From Styela clava (taxonomy: Eukaryota > Chordata > Ascidiacea > Stolidobranchia > Styelidae), in the NCBI RefSeq assembly GCF_964204865.1, contig NC_135255.1, forward strand, positions 2,480,001-2,544,000: 64,000 nt of DNA. The letters are read 5' to 3'. The notes under the pieces were generated by a model. It did no database searches and had not been told where the DNA came from. It worked only from the letters and a program-made list of their open reading frames with translations. Both the position numbers and the translations under genes were made by a program. Shown here piece by piece: positions 24,937-36,900 of this stretch (its first letter is position 1; each line of letters starts with the position of its first letter).

Positions 24937-25350
24937 CAGGGGTGTGCAACCTTTATTACAGGAGGGCCACCTAAAGGTAACTGGGTGAAGCCGCAGGGCC
25001 GCACCTTTATTTAACAAATAGTAATTGTTTGCAATTTTTTCATTGATCTTAAGGCATTATTCGGGATCCTTACAATAGTTAAAACGCAGAAATTTCAGAA
25101 TATAAATGCTATTCAAATTCATTGTCACACACTTTGAACGAATTCAGTGTCAAACACGCTTTTATAACATTGTGTATTTTGCCACAGGATTTTGCTAGCT
25201 AGTTTTGACAGTGGCACTCGGGCCCTGGTATACGCTCTGCGACGCAAAAAGATTGAAATTGTTCGCACGTACCAGATTAACTAAACTAAATTGGCACATC
25301 TCTGTGGGCCGCACAATTTTTTCTTGCGGGCCGCAGTTTGCATAACCCTG
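24937..25350. mobile_element. hAT MITE (GGGCCGC-rich)
   Basis: 414 bp. The left end CAGGGGTGTGCAACC pairs with the inverse of the right end TTTGCATAACCCTG. The flanks are GTCTAAGG (24929-24936) and GTCTAGGG (25351-25358), a 7/8 octamer duplication. GGGCCGCA words lie near both ends, as in other members of this MITE type. There is no coding capacity. Confidence 0.85.
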
Positions 25351-25533
25351 GTCTAGGGCTCTAATTCACGTTGTCCCAATCAAGTGATGGGCATTAATGA
25401 ATAAATTCTATGAAATCTGCTAAATAGTGCATTTGAAGATTTGCTCGCACGGTTGCAAAATATATTTTTGAAATGACTTGTTCAGTAACCTTGATGTTTC
25501 GTGAACGGATCTTCAGAAAACACAGTTCAATAG

Positions 25534-27559
25534 TAGGCTTGCACGTAATTGACAAAAATCAATTCCGTAATTACGGCAAAATCAATTACGTAATGACCCC
25601 GTAATTGCGATATTTTTCCACGCATTTAAACCTATCATAACAACCAATTGAATCCACTTCTTTTCCGAATGGGACATTGAAGTTGGGTTTTCATATTCTT
25701 GGCAGTACTACACGCCGGCGGCAGATGTTCAAGACAAATATCAAGGAATGAATTCAAATTAATTTTATTCTGATTTTTATCTTTTGTGTTAGCTTTGGTT
25801 TTCCTTTATCACCTTCGCAAATTAACCGTCCCATTTTTATGCGATCAATTTTATTTTATCATTACCGACACTGGTATACGGATATTTATGGAAACTATAG
25901 TTTTTTAAAACCACGTATAATCAAACGAGCGTATTCTCTCGTTTGATTATACTTGCGATTTCCTCGCGACGAAGACTTGTTTTTGCAGCGTCTTCTGCAT
26001 TATCCGACATTAATGCCTTGTTAGCATTTTATAATGATAATTATTGATATAGACTTATTGACGATATTCCGATTACCATGCTTCATTTTACATTTAATCA
26101 TTTCGCGGACTGAATGTTTATAACATTATATGCGATAAATTTAGATCAAATATTATTTATTTGCGTATAATTTAAATACCGAACTTAAATGATATGCCTT
26201 CTCCGAAAATACAAAGTTATATCGCAAAACAATGCATTTTGTGACATTTATTTTACCCTCACGACAGTTAATCATATATGGCCGAAATATTGAGAGGAAT
26301 TGTAAAAAACATGAGCAAGGCCAAGTCCTGACTGATATATAACGATAAAACCGTTAACAGAACATCAAGATTTTGTAATAGAAAATGGATCTCGCACAGA
26401 ATAAACACACTGGCTCATATTTGATTATATATGATAGCAGTTAAATTTTTAGCGGTCCGCGAGGAATCCGTCGTTTTGCTGTTTCTCTGCCGTCTCAATC
26501 GCTTTACCGATGCCGAGAATGACGAAGTTGCGTTGGTTCATAACGCAATCTCTCTTTTGTCGTCATATTGCTATTTGATAAGCACGACATTAATTATCAC
26601 GGCGAGGTATTGGCGCGAGTGATCAATCGCTCTTTTCGCTTATTTGGTTCCAATTCGTCGCGAAAGCTCTTCGTTAAATTTCACAAGATCGTCGTGTTGA
26701 AAGGTTATGGATATTTTCCTGTTTATACCCCAAGTCTGAAATAAAACAGCCAAAAACAGTATGATATTCAATGTTCATATATCAAGTGTTGATATTAACA
26801 ATAAAGAATGGTTAAGCATTGCTAATCCACACTTGGTGGGGAATTCCCCTTATTTAAACGCGTGACTATAAAATAGAATAAAATAGAAACGGAACATATA
26901 TACCATAAGTAACGGAAAACTGGAACAAGTAAATAATAAATAAAAGTAAAATGGATACAAATGTTTGATAGACCATGTTTGAAAGATTGATCTCCTGCGT
27001 TCATTAGTCATTTCACCGGAAGAAGTTGAAACCGGGCGTGTTAGCGTCCATCGGTCTTAACACAATTCTCCCCCCTATCTACGGTTATTATGTACATTGG
27101 CCATGCTAGATAAGATGCGAGAGAAGTTGAAACCAGGTGTGTTGGCGTCAATCGGTCTCAACGCAATTATATCCCTTATCTACGGTTAAGTTGTGGGAGA
27201 AGTTAAAACCAGGTGTGTTGGCGTCAAACGGCCCTACTCAGTTCTTCCCCCTTAACTACGTTAATAATTTACATTTGCCATGCCAGATAAGTTGATAATA
27301 GGTTAGTAAATGGCAACGCGTCATGCCTTCCTTCACCTACGTAACAAGAGAGAGAAAAGAGAAATAAACGGCTGCGAATACCGGAACTCTAACTTTTTCT
27401 ACTTGTTGAGCTTTCATTTTTCGCAATCGACGAAATTGTCTGCTTTGAAGAAATCTCGTTTCAATGCAATAATTACGACTTTACGTAATTCGTAACTTCC
27501 CTTCCGTAACTCCAAATAATTACGTAATTACGTAAATTCGTAAATTACGTGCAAGCCTA
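25534..27559. mobile_element. hAT element with perfect TTCAATAG target duplication
   Basis: 2026 bp. The 17-bp terminal inverted repeat TAGGCTTGCACGTAATT is exact at both ends. Perfect octamers TTCAATAG flank it at 25526-25533 and 27560-27567. Subterminal regions are full of GTAATTACG/ACGTAAT words. No intact transposase is visible. Its middle holds a three-copy repeat (27021-27300). A truncated relative is at 5147-5841. Confidence 0.93.
27021..27300. repeat. Three-copy internal tandem repeat in the 25534 hAT element
   Basis: AGAAGTTGAAACC(G/A)GG(C/T)GTGTT(A/G)GCGTC starts at about 27021, 27122 and 27197, each followed by a CGGTCTTAAC-like block and TATCTACGGTTA. Spacing is about 100 and 75 bp. 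Confidence 0.75.
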
Positions 27560-27617
27560 TTCAATAGCCCCGTTCTACAGTCTAGATAACAAATTGAGAA
27601 CAGCCTTCCCAACAATT

Positions 27618-27896
27618 AACAAGAGAGCTATGCTCAAATATATGGACATGTAGCGCCACCTAGCGGCAAATGGCACACACAAAAAACGAATCCCATACAG
27701 CTCACCGGAATATTTGAAATAAATAAAAATAATAGCCTTCTAGCGAAATATTTAATCTTTGAGCACCGAAAATTTCAAAGCGATTGGTCTAGTAATCAAA
27801 GAGAAAAGCGATTTTTTTCTGTGACAAAGAACAACAAGAAGAAGAGTGCCAGCATAAAATGCAAAACGATCGTTATGCCTACTGTCGTCTCCAATA
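27618..27896. repeat. Copy of the AACAAGAGAGCTACGCCC repeat abutting the last seen SLC26 exon
   Basis: Shares both ends and the GAGAAAAGCGATTTTTTTC and AACGATCGTTATG blocks with 17973-19340, but has AGCGCCACCTAGCGG where the others carry GTACGGTA words. It ends about 18 bp from the 3' end of SLC26 exon 13. Confidence 0.75.
27652..27666 (-). promoter_or_regulatory. CTCF-like motif inside a repeat copy
   Basis: The minus strand reads CCGCTAGGTGGCGCT, matching the known CTCF core CCRSYAGRKGGCRSY at every position. A chance match in one repeat copy is possible; binding is inferred from the motif only. Confidence 0.35.
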
Positions 27897-27913
27897 AATA
27901 AATACATACATAC

Positions 27914-30900
27914 CACAGCACGAAGTCAGCATCAGTGTTATATGTAAACCACAAAATGAATCATACAATTCTCTGATGAGTTTAGCGCCATCGCTGTCTA
28001 TGAAGGAACTTTGCTTCATATCAAAAATGACATGACTGTATTTCTGCGCTGGGTCAAATGCTTTTTGCGATATAACAGAATGAACACTAGACATTAGTTC
28101 ATCAACTTCAGAAGCAGAAACATCAGAGGCGTTGGAATTTTTCCTGTAGCGATGGTTGCCATCTCCGTTAACACTGGACATAATTCTTTTATTTCTATTA
28201 TTTGAAGTTATTTGCAATGAAACATCGTCTTTATTGTTTGTTTTTCGTTTCTTTTGAAACTTGGATCTTACAATGTTGGATTTTTTTCGTGCAAATTCCT
28301 TGATTGGATCAAACCCAAGTTGTGCATATAATTGTTTTGCAAACCTAATGAAAATTATTTTGTAATATTATTTGCCAGAATAAACATATGGTCATAAGCA
28401 TAACTCACAATGCAGGGGTCGGCAACCGTTTGTCGCCCGCGGGCCAAAATTGAGGGCTGCAAGACATTGGCGGAACGCACATATTTTTAGAAAATTGAAA
28501 ACCTAACGGATGATACTTTTTATAATAAAATCAAGCAGTGATACATCTCTCGAATAGATTTATTTCCCCATTGCACTGCATCTCAAAAAATTCCATTTGA
28601 ATATTTTCAGCGCCATTGAACCCTTTGCACTTAGCATCAACTTTTCTGCGTTTTGTTGCCATTTGTTTAATTATAATTAAATTATAGGCTCATTAAACGA
28701 GTAATTGTGAATTTTATATTTGTTCGGTTATAATATAATTTAGTCTACACGTGTCACATAATAAATTCTGTTACGTGAAGAATATAATCGTCAAAACAGC
28801 TGTTTTGCTACCATAATCCAGTGAAGAGTCGCGTGCCGGATTATATTACTCCGCGGGCCGTAGGTTGCCGACCCCTGACGTACATGTTCGATCAATAAAA
28901 TATAAATTATTGAATATTAAAAAAGGAGCAACCTCACCTGTCCTTGTTGACAAAATAAAGCGGACTGGTAAACTGATAAATAAATATCTCATCATGTTGA
29001 GTACTTGTAATGTATTTCTTGCAGTCACGATATACATTCTCATGGCGCAGCTTTTGTAATTGTACCCCGGTCGCGCTACAAAAATATCAAGATAATTAAG
29101 AAAAAGTTTGCTAACTTGTATCCTAACACGAAACGATCCAATTCCAAGGATACTACAATCTGTCGATACTAGGCAGGAAAAACAATATCATATTCCCATT
29201 CGTTGTGTCATTGCTTGCAATGACAAACGGCAAAATTGTGGCACGCAGTGAATAATTAGGTTACGAAGCTCAGTAAAATAGGGTTTGAAAAGTACAGCAA
29301 AAATAAACTCACTTTCTGGTCCGAAGTATCACAGTGAATATGGAAAATGCAAAACCTACAATCAATCCAACACCGACTCCCAGCAAAACTACAGAAAACC
29401 AAGCTACCATCCACGTGATGGCATCCAAGCGACTTATTCTCCACAGTGGTTTAACCTGCAATTGAATAAAGATAAGTTTTCACTTAGAACTTACATCTCG
29501 CAACTGGAGTATTTTGATGATTATATTTATTCATTTCAAATCAGTTTTTGCCAGTTTTGTATACTCAATAGCCACAACACCATTATACGAGCTCCGGAAT
29601 AATATTCCGACGACCAAATTAACATCATACGTACATTTTTCCACATGAAAGCGATGCTTTTTATATTTACAATGATTATGACTGCGAGAGCTGCTTGAGG
29701 TAAAGGTTGAAATAATGGTCCTATCCACAACAATACCGCCAACACTACAGCCGAAGATATGTAAGCTCCTAACTGAAAAAATAAAACAGATCATAAATTA
29801 ATCATCTTTCACTTATTATTATCCCAATGCGACAGACGACAGTACCCAAAAATGTTTCTGTAGCGCGAAAAATACTAATAAAATATAACAACACAAAACC
29901 TCAATATAATTCAGAGCGATTTAAGAAGTATATGCACCGTATACAGTAATAATAATAAAATGATAAAACGCAACTTGGATGGTTATATTTCCTTTCCCAT
30001 ACCTAACTCTACGAAATTAAAAATTGCACAATGCCCAACGGCCACTTGCATTTTACATGAATGTTTTGTTTGATATGATTTGTAGATATATTTAGGTGTT
30101 ATCGTTTCAAAAGTCTCGAAGGCAAAATACTTGTGCTTGAAAATTTTGATCATCCGCAAAACTTTGCTCAGATGCTAGTTCGAAATATTAAGCTATACTA
30201 TGTACCTGTGTCTTGCCACCAATTTCTTCATAAATAACTGAACGAGAAAGTGATGCTGCACTTGGAAAGCACGAAAAGAAAGCACCGAATATATTACATA
30301 TTCCAAGAGCGAGTAGTTCCTAGAAAGTGAAAGTAATACATAAAATTCTTTGCTACAAAACTTGTATCGCGAGGTCGTAAAGGGTTTCGACGCCTTCTAC
30401 GAGTACAACTGTTGAATGTTGATATTGTATCACTGTATTTTGTCAATTCCTGGCAACGCTGTCTGTTCACTTCTTTCATTGTTATGGTTTCACGCTTGAT
30501 TGATTTTGTATCTGCTTATTTTTGATTCTGATGATCGCATCACGGGTGCTGTGCAAGCTAATATATCGACACCTCAAAACCAAACAGTGCTAAGTCCACT
30601 TTTCCAAAAAATGACATTTTTCAATTGCTGATTTTCCTGGACTTAGCTCTACATTTTGGTCTATTTGCCTTATCTCTAGGTGCTCTAGATCTCAAGACAG
30701 CTATGGACATAACCCTGCTTTTTTTAGGGCATTTGAGAACTAAACAGAGCTGTGTCTACTATAGTGGACTTAGCTCTGGATAACTGCATTGTAAGTTGGG
30801 GCTAAGTCCGTTTTTTGGACATAGCTCCTCTCAAAAAATATAATACAAAGCGCTAAGTCCGTTTTTTGGACATAGCTCCTCTCAAAAAATATAATACAAA

Positions 30901-33900
30901 GCGCTAAGTCCATACCAGCCTCTATAATAACATAATAAAGGGGCCCTAAGTCCAATAAAATTGTTTTTGGTCCAGAAAATTGAGAGCCAAAAAGGGTTAA
31001 GTCCAAAAAAACCCCCCCAAAAAAAATTGGGGCGGAGCACAAATTTTTTTATACCATCTAAATATGGCCTTCATTGTAACTTTGGTGAACCATAAAAACT
31101 AGACATCCTCGATGTAAGGTATTAGAGAAATAAAAAAAAGAAACAAAAAAAAAACGTTTTTTGCGTTTTTCTCAGAACTAGAAAAATGGACTTAGCCCAA
31201 TTTGGATTTCATGCGTCGATATATCTATTCTGATCGTGTAATATAAGATTGCATTATGTGATAATAGTCAGTTTAACATTGAAGACCGGTCACGTGTAAA
31301 TAAATGTTGACAGAGCCATCTCTTCTTGTAGTGGAAGGTATCGTTATCAAATGTTTCGTATATACGAGGGAAATCTCATTGTCCTGTTTGAGAAAAATTG
31401 GGGCTCACCTGATTGGAATGAACTTCATATGCATGTTTTGTGGCGAAGATTTGGCACAGTGATATTTCAACCGTAAAAGCAACAATTGCAAGTGGTATGG
31501 CATCAAAAAACAATGAGACAACGTCAGCGCCTCCTGGTACTATGGGTGAGATGCTTGAAATAAAGTAGCACTATATGTTAAACAGCTATATTGACTATGT
31601 CTTGATGACAAAAATAAAATCGCATAAGGCCGTCAAATAGATAAGTAAGTAAACTGTTGATGTTACAGCCCCACATAATAATAGTATAAAATGTATTTAT
31701 ATAAAAGTCCAGCAAAAATTAAAAAGCAATGCGTCGTACATTGAACGTCAATTTATCATAACATCATCGAAAAATCAAGCGGGCGTAATTAAAGTTCGGT
31801 TGACAATATTTTATTTATAAAAAATTGTTAAAGATCGACTAAGTGTTAAGAATCACCACCGAAGGCATAAAAGGGCATTATATATTTGTCTGGTCTTAAC
31901 CAGAAACATGCATTCCATATATTGCAATATATTCTTGAAACGGAATACAGGTAATTCACACTGTTCCGAGTATTTTATTATCAGAGTGAAGATTTTCTTA
32001 ACATAGTTATAATTTATGTTACAGTCTCAAAAATAACGTGTTAAATAAAGATTGAAAAACGCCTACCCAGTTGGTACTTCCCCCACAGTGACAACCTTGT
32101 GCCCTTCTTCGAACTGTCCAAAGTAAGAAGCCGCTGTTGCTAGAATAACAATCCCCAACTCCCATGGAATAGGTAAAGGTAACTTCTTCTTGTATTTTGA
32201 GTTGAACTCCTGTTATTATTCAAACCGATATGATAAATTTCATAAACTTTTAATGTGTTAAATGTTTTATTTTCTATTTTCAAAACTAATTACATCAACA
32301 GAAGTTTTAAATCGAAGACGCCCGTTCACGACAGATATTAATCGCTGGATAGAACAAAATCAGCAAGGTCGAAAGTATATCGCAGACTAAATTTTTGAGT
32401 TGTATCGTTATTCCTGCGCTTCATATAAATATTCACCATGAATAATCACCTTTCCCGCCACAAGAAATACTATGGCCACTGAAGATATTACGATCGTTGC
32501 CCAATTCGCGGTAGTGATGTTGCGGAAGATATCAATGTAGGTCTTAATATATAAAATACACAGCGAGATTATTAAAAGTGGAATTGACAAGAATTATGAA
32601 AGCTGGAATTCTCAGTATTTAATTAGGGTAAAGTGGGATATACCGTGTTTGCAATGGCATACATTTTTGAACATCGATTTTGTCGGAGTTTTTAAGCGAA
32701 CCTTTATTGCGAAATATGGTAAGAAGCTACAAATGATGAGATTATTTATTGACCAAACGCTTGAACACATATATATATATTACTAATAATGTCGTTCGGC
32801 TTCACAACATAAGAGTATTCCACGTGTTTTGGAAGGGGATATAGTTATCTGATCGCGGGACAGAAAATGTGCTGCAACTCCTAAACCTGTGAACTTGTGC
32901 AGTGAAAATAGGCATGGATTAGTAATTGCATCTTTAGGACTCAGTACAGTTTGATAATCGTAATTTTGTTTTTTGCGGTACAAATTATAGCTTGCGAGAA
33001 GGTAATACACACTTACATGAACCAATGCCAAGGGTCCAGAAAATCGTCGAACGGTGACGCCAACTAGCTTAGGAATTTGTGATGTTATTACGTGAATAGA
33101 TGCTCCACTCACGAATCCCGACACAAGACTGTCGGACAGAAATACCGTCACAAGACCAAGGTTGAAGAGATACATTATAACCTATATTGAAACATATTTG
33201 GCTGTGTTATTTTTCGGGCATAATGTTATCGACTGATCTCACAAAAAATGGATATTACAGCCATGCTTAGGATATTAACTACACATTTTTGTTCATAAAA
33301 TTGGAGATATCGTACTACTAGGGAGTAGTAATAATAATAGATAAATATATTATTATTTATTACATATAACAATAGTTCTGAAATCCTCATATTGGGAGGG
33401 GAATTTTAGATTGGACACGCCAAGTGCACTCGAGAAATGTTTAGTACAAAGTAATACTAGAATGAAATCATTGGCATTGAAGTCCTAATTTACCTGCAGT
33501 AATCCAACGCTTACAGCTAACGCAGATGCAACTTCAACTTTTCTTGCCTGGTACAATTTATGACATATGACGGTGGTACTTTCATTAAGGAATGAATCTG
33601 TTGAGTTACTTGACGATATATTTAAAATACCTTGATGATCACCACAAAAAGATGCGGGAACTCTCTGAAAACAAAAACACATAATGATGTGGCTTCGCAG
33701 TCAATAAAAAAAAAAGTGCGAAGGTGCCCTGGCCGATTTTAACAAGTTAGGTGCCCTAGCTTTTGTTTTAACTCTTTTAAATATAATACGTGGTAGAAAA
33801 GCGTTGTGTCGACTGCCGATTGAAATTGATTAAAAATAGGGCTGTCCAATTGAATTCCAAAATATCCGAATCATTTTGCGGTAATTTAAGAATAATCGAA

Positions 33901-36900
33901 CAATTATGACTATGATTAATACCAACGCAAGCGGCAAATAAGTCTTTTAGCTACTTTTTGTGCGTAAATGACTCTCGTTTCCGGATACTTCTCACTCCTT
34001 TCTTTCCCACAGAAAACGTTAAGTTTCAATATCCTAATGCCCTATGACAGTGGTTCTTAAAGTATGGGTCGCGACCCAAACATGGGTCGCGGAAGGTTAA
34101 AAATGGGTCGCGACAAGGTCGTCAATGCAAGGGCAATCTAAGAGGAGAAGGACGAATTTTCAGCTTTCCCAATGTTTCAATTTAGCTTCTAAACTCTGGT
34201 ATTTGAAAAGAATGAAATAAAAAATTTCATTCACGGAAAGACCTGTCTTGAGCTCATTGTTACATCACAATTCTGATAAGCCAGTCACGTGTATTATTTT
34301 TATGGTATCGGTAACCATGCAAGTCGCTTGTCGTTGTGTTGACTGCATGGAATGTCGTCTTAGTGGATTAAAATAACCAAAAATGGGTGTCTTTTTGGTA
34401 ATGAAAATTGTAATAGACGATGCAATGAAAAAGCTCGCTTCTCGACATTAGATTATTCAATATCTAGAGAAAATGTGACTTCATCTCGAGGCACCATTTA
34501 CCGCGAAGAAAGCAGTGCGTGCACATGTGACGAGTAAAAAGTTGTATATTGCGAGAGATACCGAAGGCCAGCTAGGATGTCGTGTTTGCGACGGACAGCG
34601 GACGCCTTTTCTGCTACAATTCGCGACAAGGCACTTGTGCGAGCGAGAATATTTGGCACTGACGGTTATCAAAACTAAGCTCGCAATCGCTTCGATACCC
34701 GTGACAACTTGCGTATTGCGTTAAGTAAAATAGAGCTGTGTATTGAAGATATAATGAAAAAGGAAATTTCAGTTTCATCAATCTCACTGAGTCAATGGAC
34801 TGTTTCTAATAAATAGTTGTCTGTATTTGAGTCAAACTGTACCAACATTAAAAACACATTTTGCGTTTTTTTAGGATTGGGTCGCGAGTATTCATAAAAC
34901 TCAGATTTGGGTCGCGCTCGAAAAAGTTTAAGAACCACTGCCCTATGACATGATGTTAACTTTTAATTAAGTAAGTTATCATCTGTAATCAACAATCAAA
35001 ATGAGGTTTTCGCGGGAGTATACAGTCGAAAAAGGCAATTTAAGTGTCAAAAAATGATCGTTCTATAAATAGCATAGATCTGTTGAATTGGTAGTCATTA
35101 TGTAATTTGAGTCGCCCTTTATTTCCGAAAATGATACACCCCACACATTTTGATAGTTGTTGCGTGATAATAAAAAGCAAGGTCATCAAACATATCTTAC
35201 AATAAATCTACGACCACCATAAATACAATTTTTAATTTTACGCCACGGTTTTAGCTATCATAATTATTCTGAAATCGTTTTGTTTGAAAATCTCCTTTCG
35301 TCATACGTCTTCGGAGTATATATTGCATGTCTAATTTCAAATTAGTCAGAGTTACCATATTGCGTTGTTCGATCCTCATTGTTTCATAAATTAGTTACAT
35401 CAAAGTATCGGATATTCGCAGGGAGAAACGAGTGTTGTAGCACTCTCTCGAATGCTACAGAACCGGTATAATAAATATTTTCATCCCGATGCGACTTGCG
35501 GCTTTTGTATATACCGTATTATTTCATACATCTATAGGGACGACACAAATATTTTTCTTCTGCGAAGGTACATGAAATGCAACTAATATTACTCGAAAAA
35601 ACACCAATATAAATGAGTAACAAGGATATGCTAGCGGTTTCCAACTATTTTTCAGTGTGTAGCCAAATATCATTCCATATCTAAGGGAAATCATTTCATT
35701 ATGCGCCCCCACAAACGATAAAATCCTGGAAATTAATTCTAAAAACAAAGTACGATTATCAGATATTATACATCCAGTTGCGATACAATCGTTTATGCAA
35801 AAAAGCTATCTCACATGTAGTATCGGTTAGTTGTGCATGAAATGTGAAATTCTTATTTTTGCATTTCAACGTTGATGAAATGAATTCATTTTCCGTTCCT
35901 CTATACTCGTATGATTAATTGTGTGATTGCGTCCTGAGTTCGTAAAGATCAGGAACCTCTCGTATATACATATGACACTTCCTTTGAGTGGCCAAAGAAA
36001 AAACAACACGTAACCCCTTTTCGGCGTGGTGGGTAAATTTGTTTTACAAATGTTTTGAGAAGCGAAAAGAATTGGATCACAGTCAACGATTTACATACAT
36101 TTCTTTCGCTGACTCGGCAATTTCGTTATTGTTGAACATTTTGGTCGAGCGAAAAAAATATCGTTATGTGATATATTTTCACGCCACTCTTCCGATTTTT
36201 CGATTACTCATTAAAAAACCACACATTTTAACTAATTACTTATCGATTTTAATCGGTAAGTATGTTGATAGGTATTTGTCTGTTTGTCTGTCTGTTAGAT
36301 GCACGCGATATCTCACGAAAGCGAGATTGGATCTGCTGAAGATTTTGCATGTGCCTTCATCATATCTCGTACCAGATGCCTATTGATTTTGGGCAAATTA
36401 TGTCGTATAATTAGCGAGTTATCGATTAATTAGTGGTAGGACACAAGATGTCACTATGGAGTAAGAGCGCTGTTTTGGGAGATCCCCTAACTTTCGATCG
36501 ATAAGTCTTCGGTCTCTGACCGATGTTCTCGTTCTATTTATTATTTGGTGCTGAATCTTGTGCTATCGCTCGTTAGTCGATTAATAGAGACGATGAGTAA
36601 GTAACATATTCCAAATATCGACAGAAGGGTATGCCCTTTCTATACGGAAAGTGCAGTCGGTATCAGCCTCAATAACTTATCCTAAACACAATTAAAGTCT
36701 GTTGTCAATAAATTGCGTTAAGATGATAATATACAGAACAAAAACGCTCTTATCAAGAGAGTGAAATGAGCTGACTGTAAAACGAGGTTTGCTACTTTAA
36801 ACAGAAAGTAGAACACTCAACATTCATAATTTAAAAACTCACACTAAGTTCACGTAAACGAACTTTTTAATCGGCGGTGATTACTTGATTACATTTGTTT

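Noticed and set aside
35988..36386. 132-residue plus-strand ORF in SLC26 intron 3
   Set aside because: It contains a TCTG-type simple tract (LSVCLSVR) and repeat-like sequence, and sits inside an intron on the opposite strand. No family match is visible.
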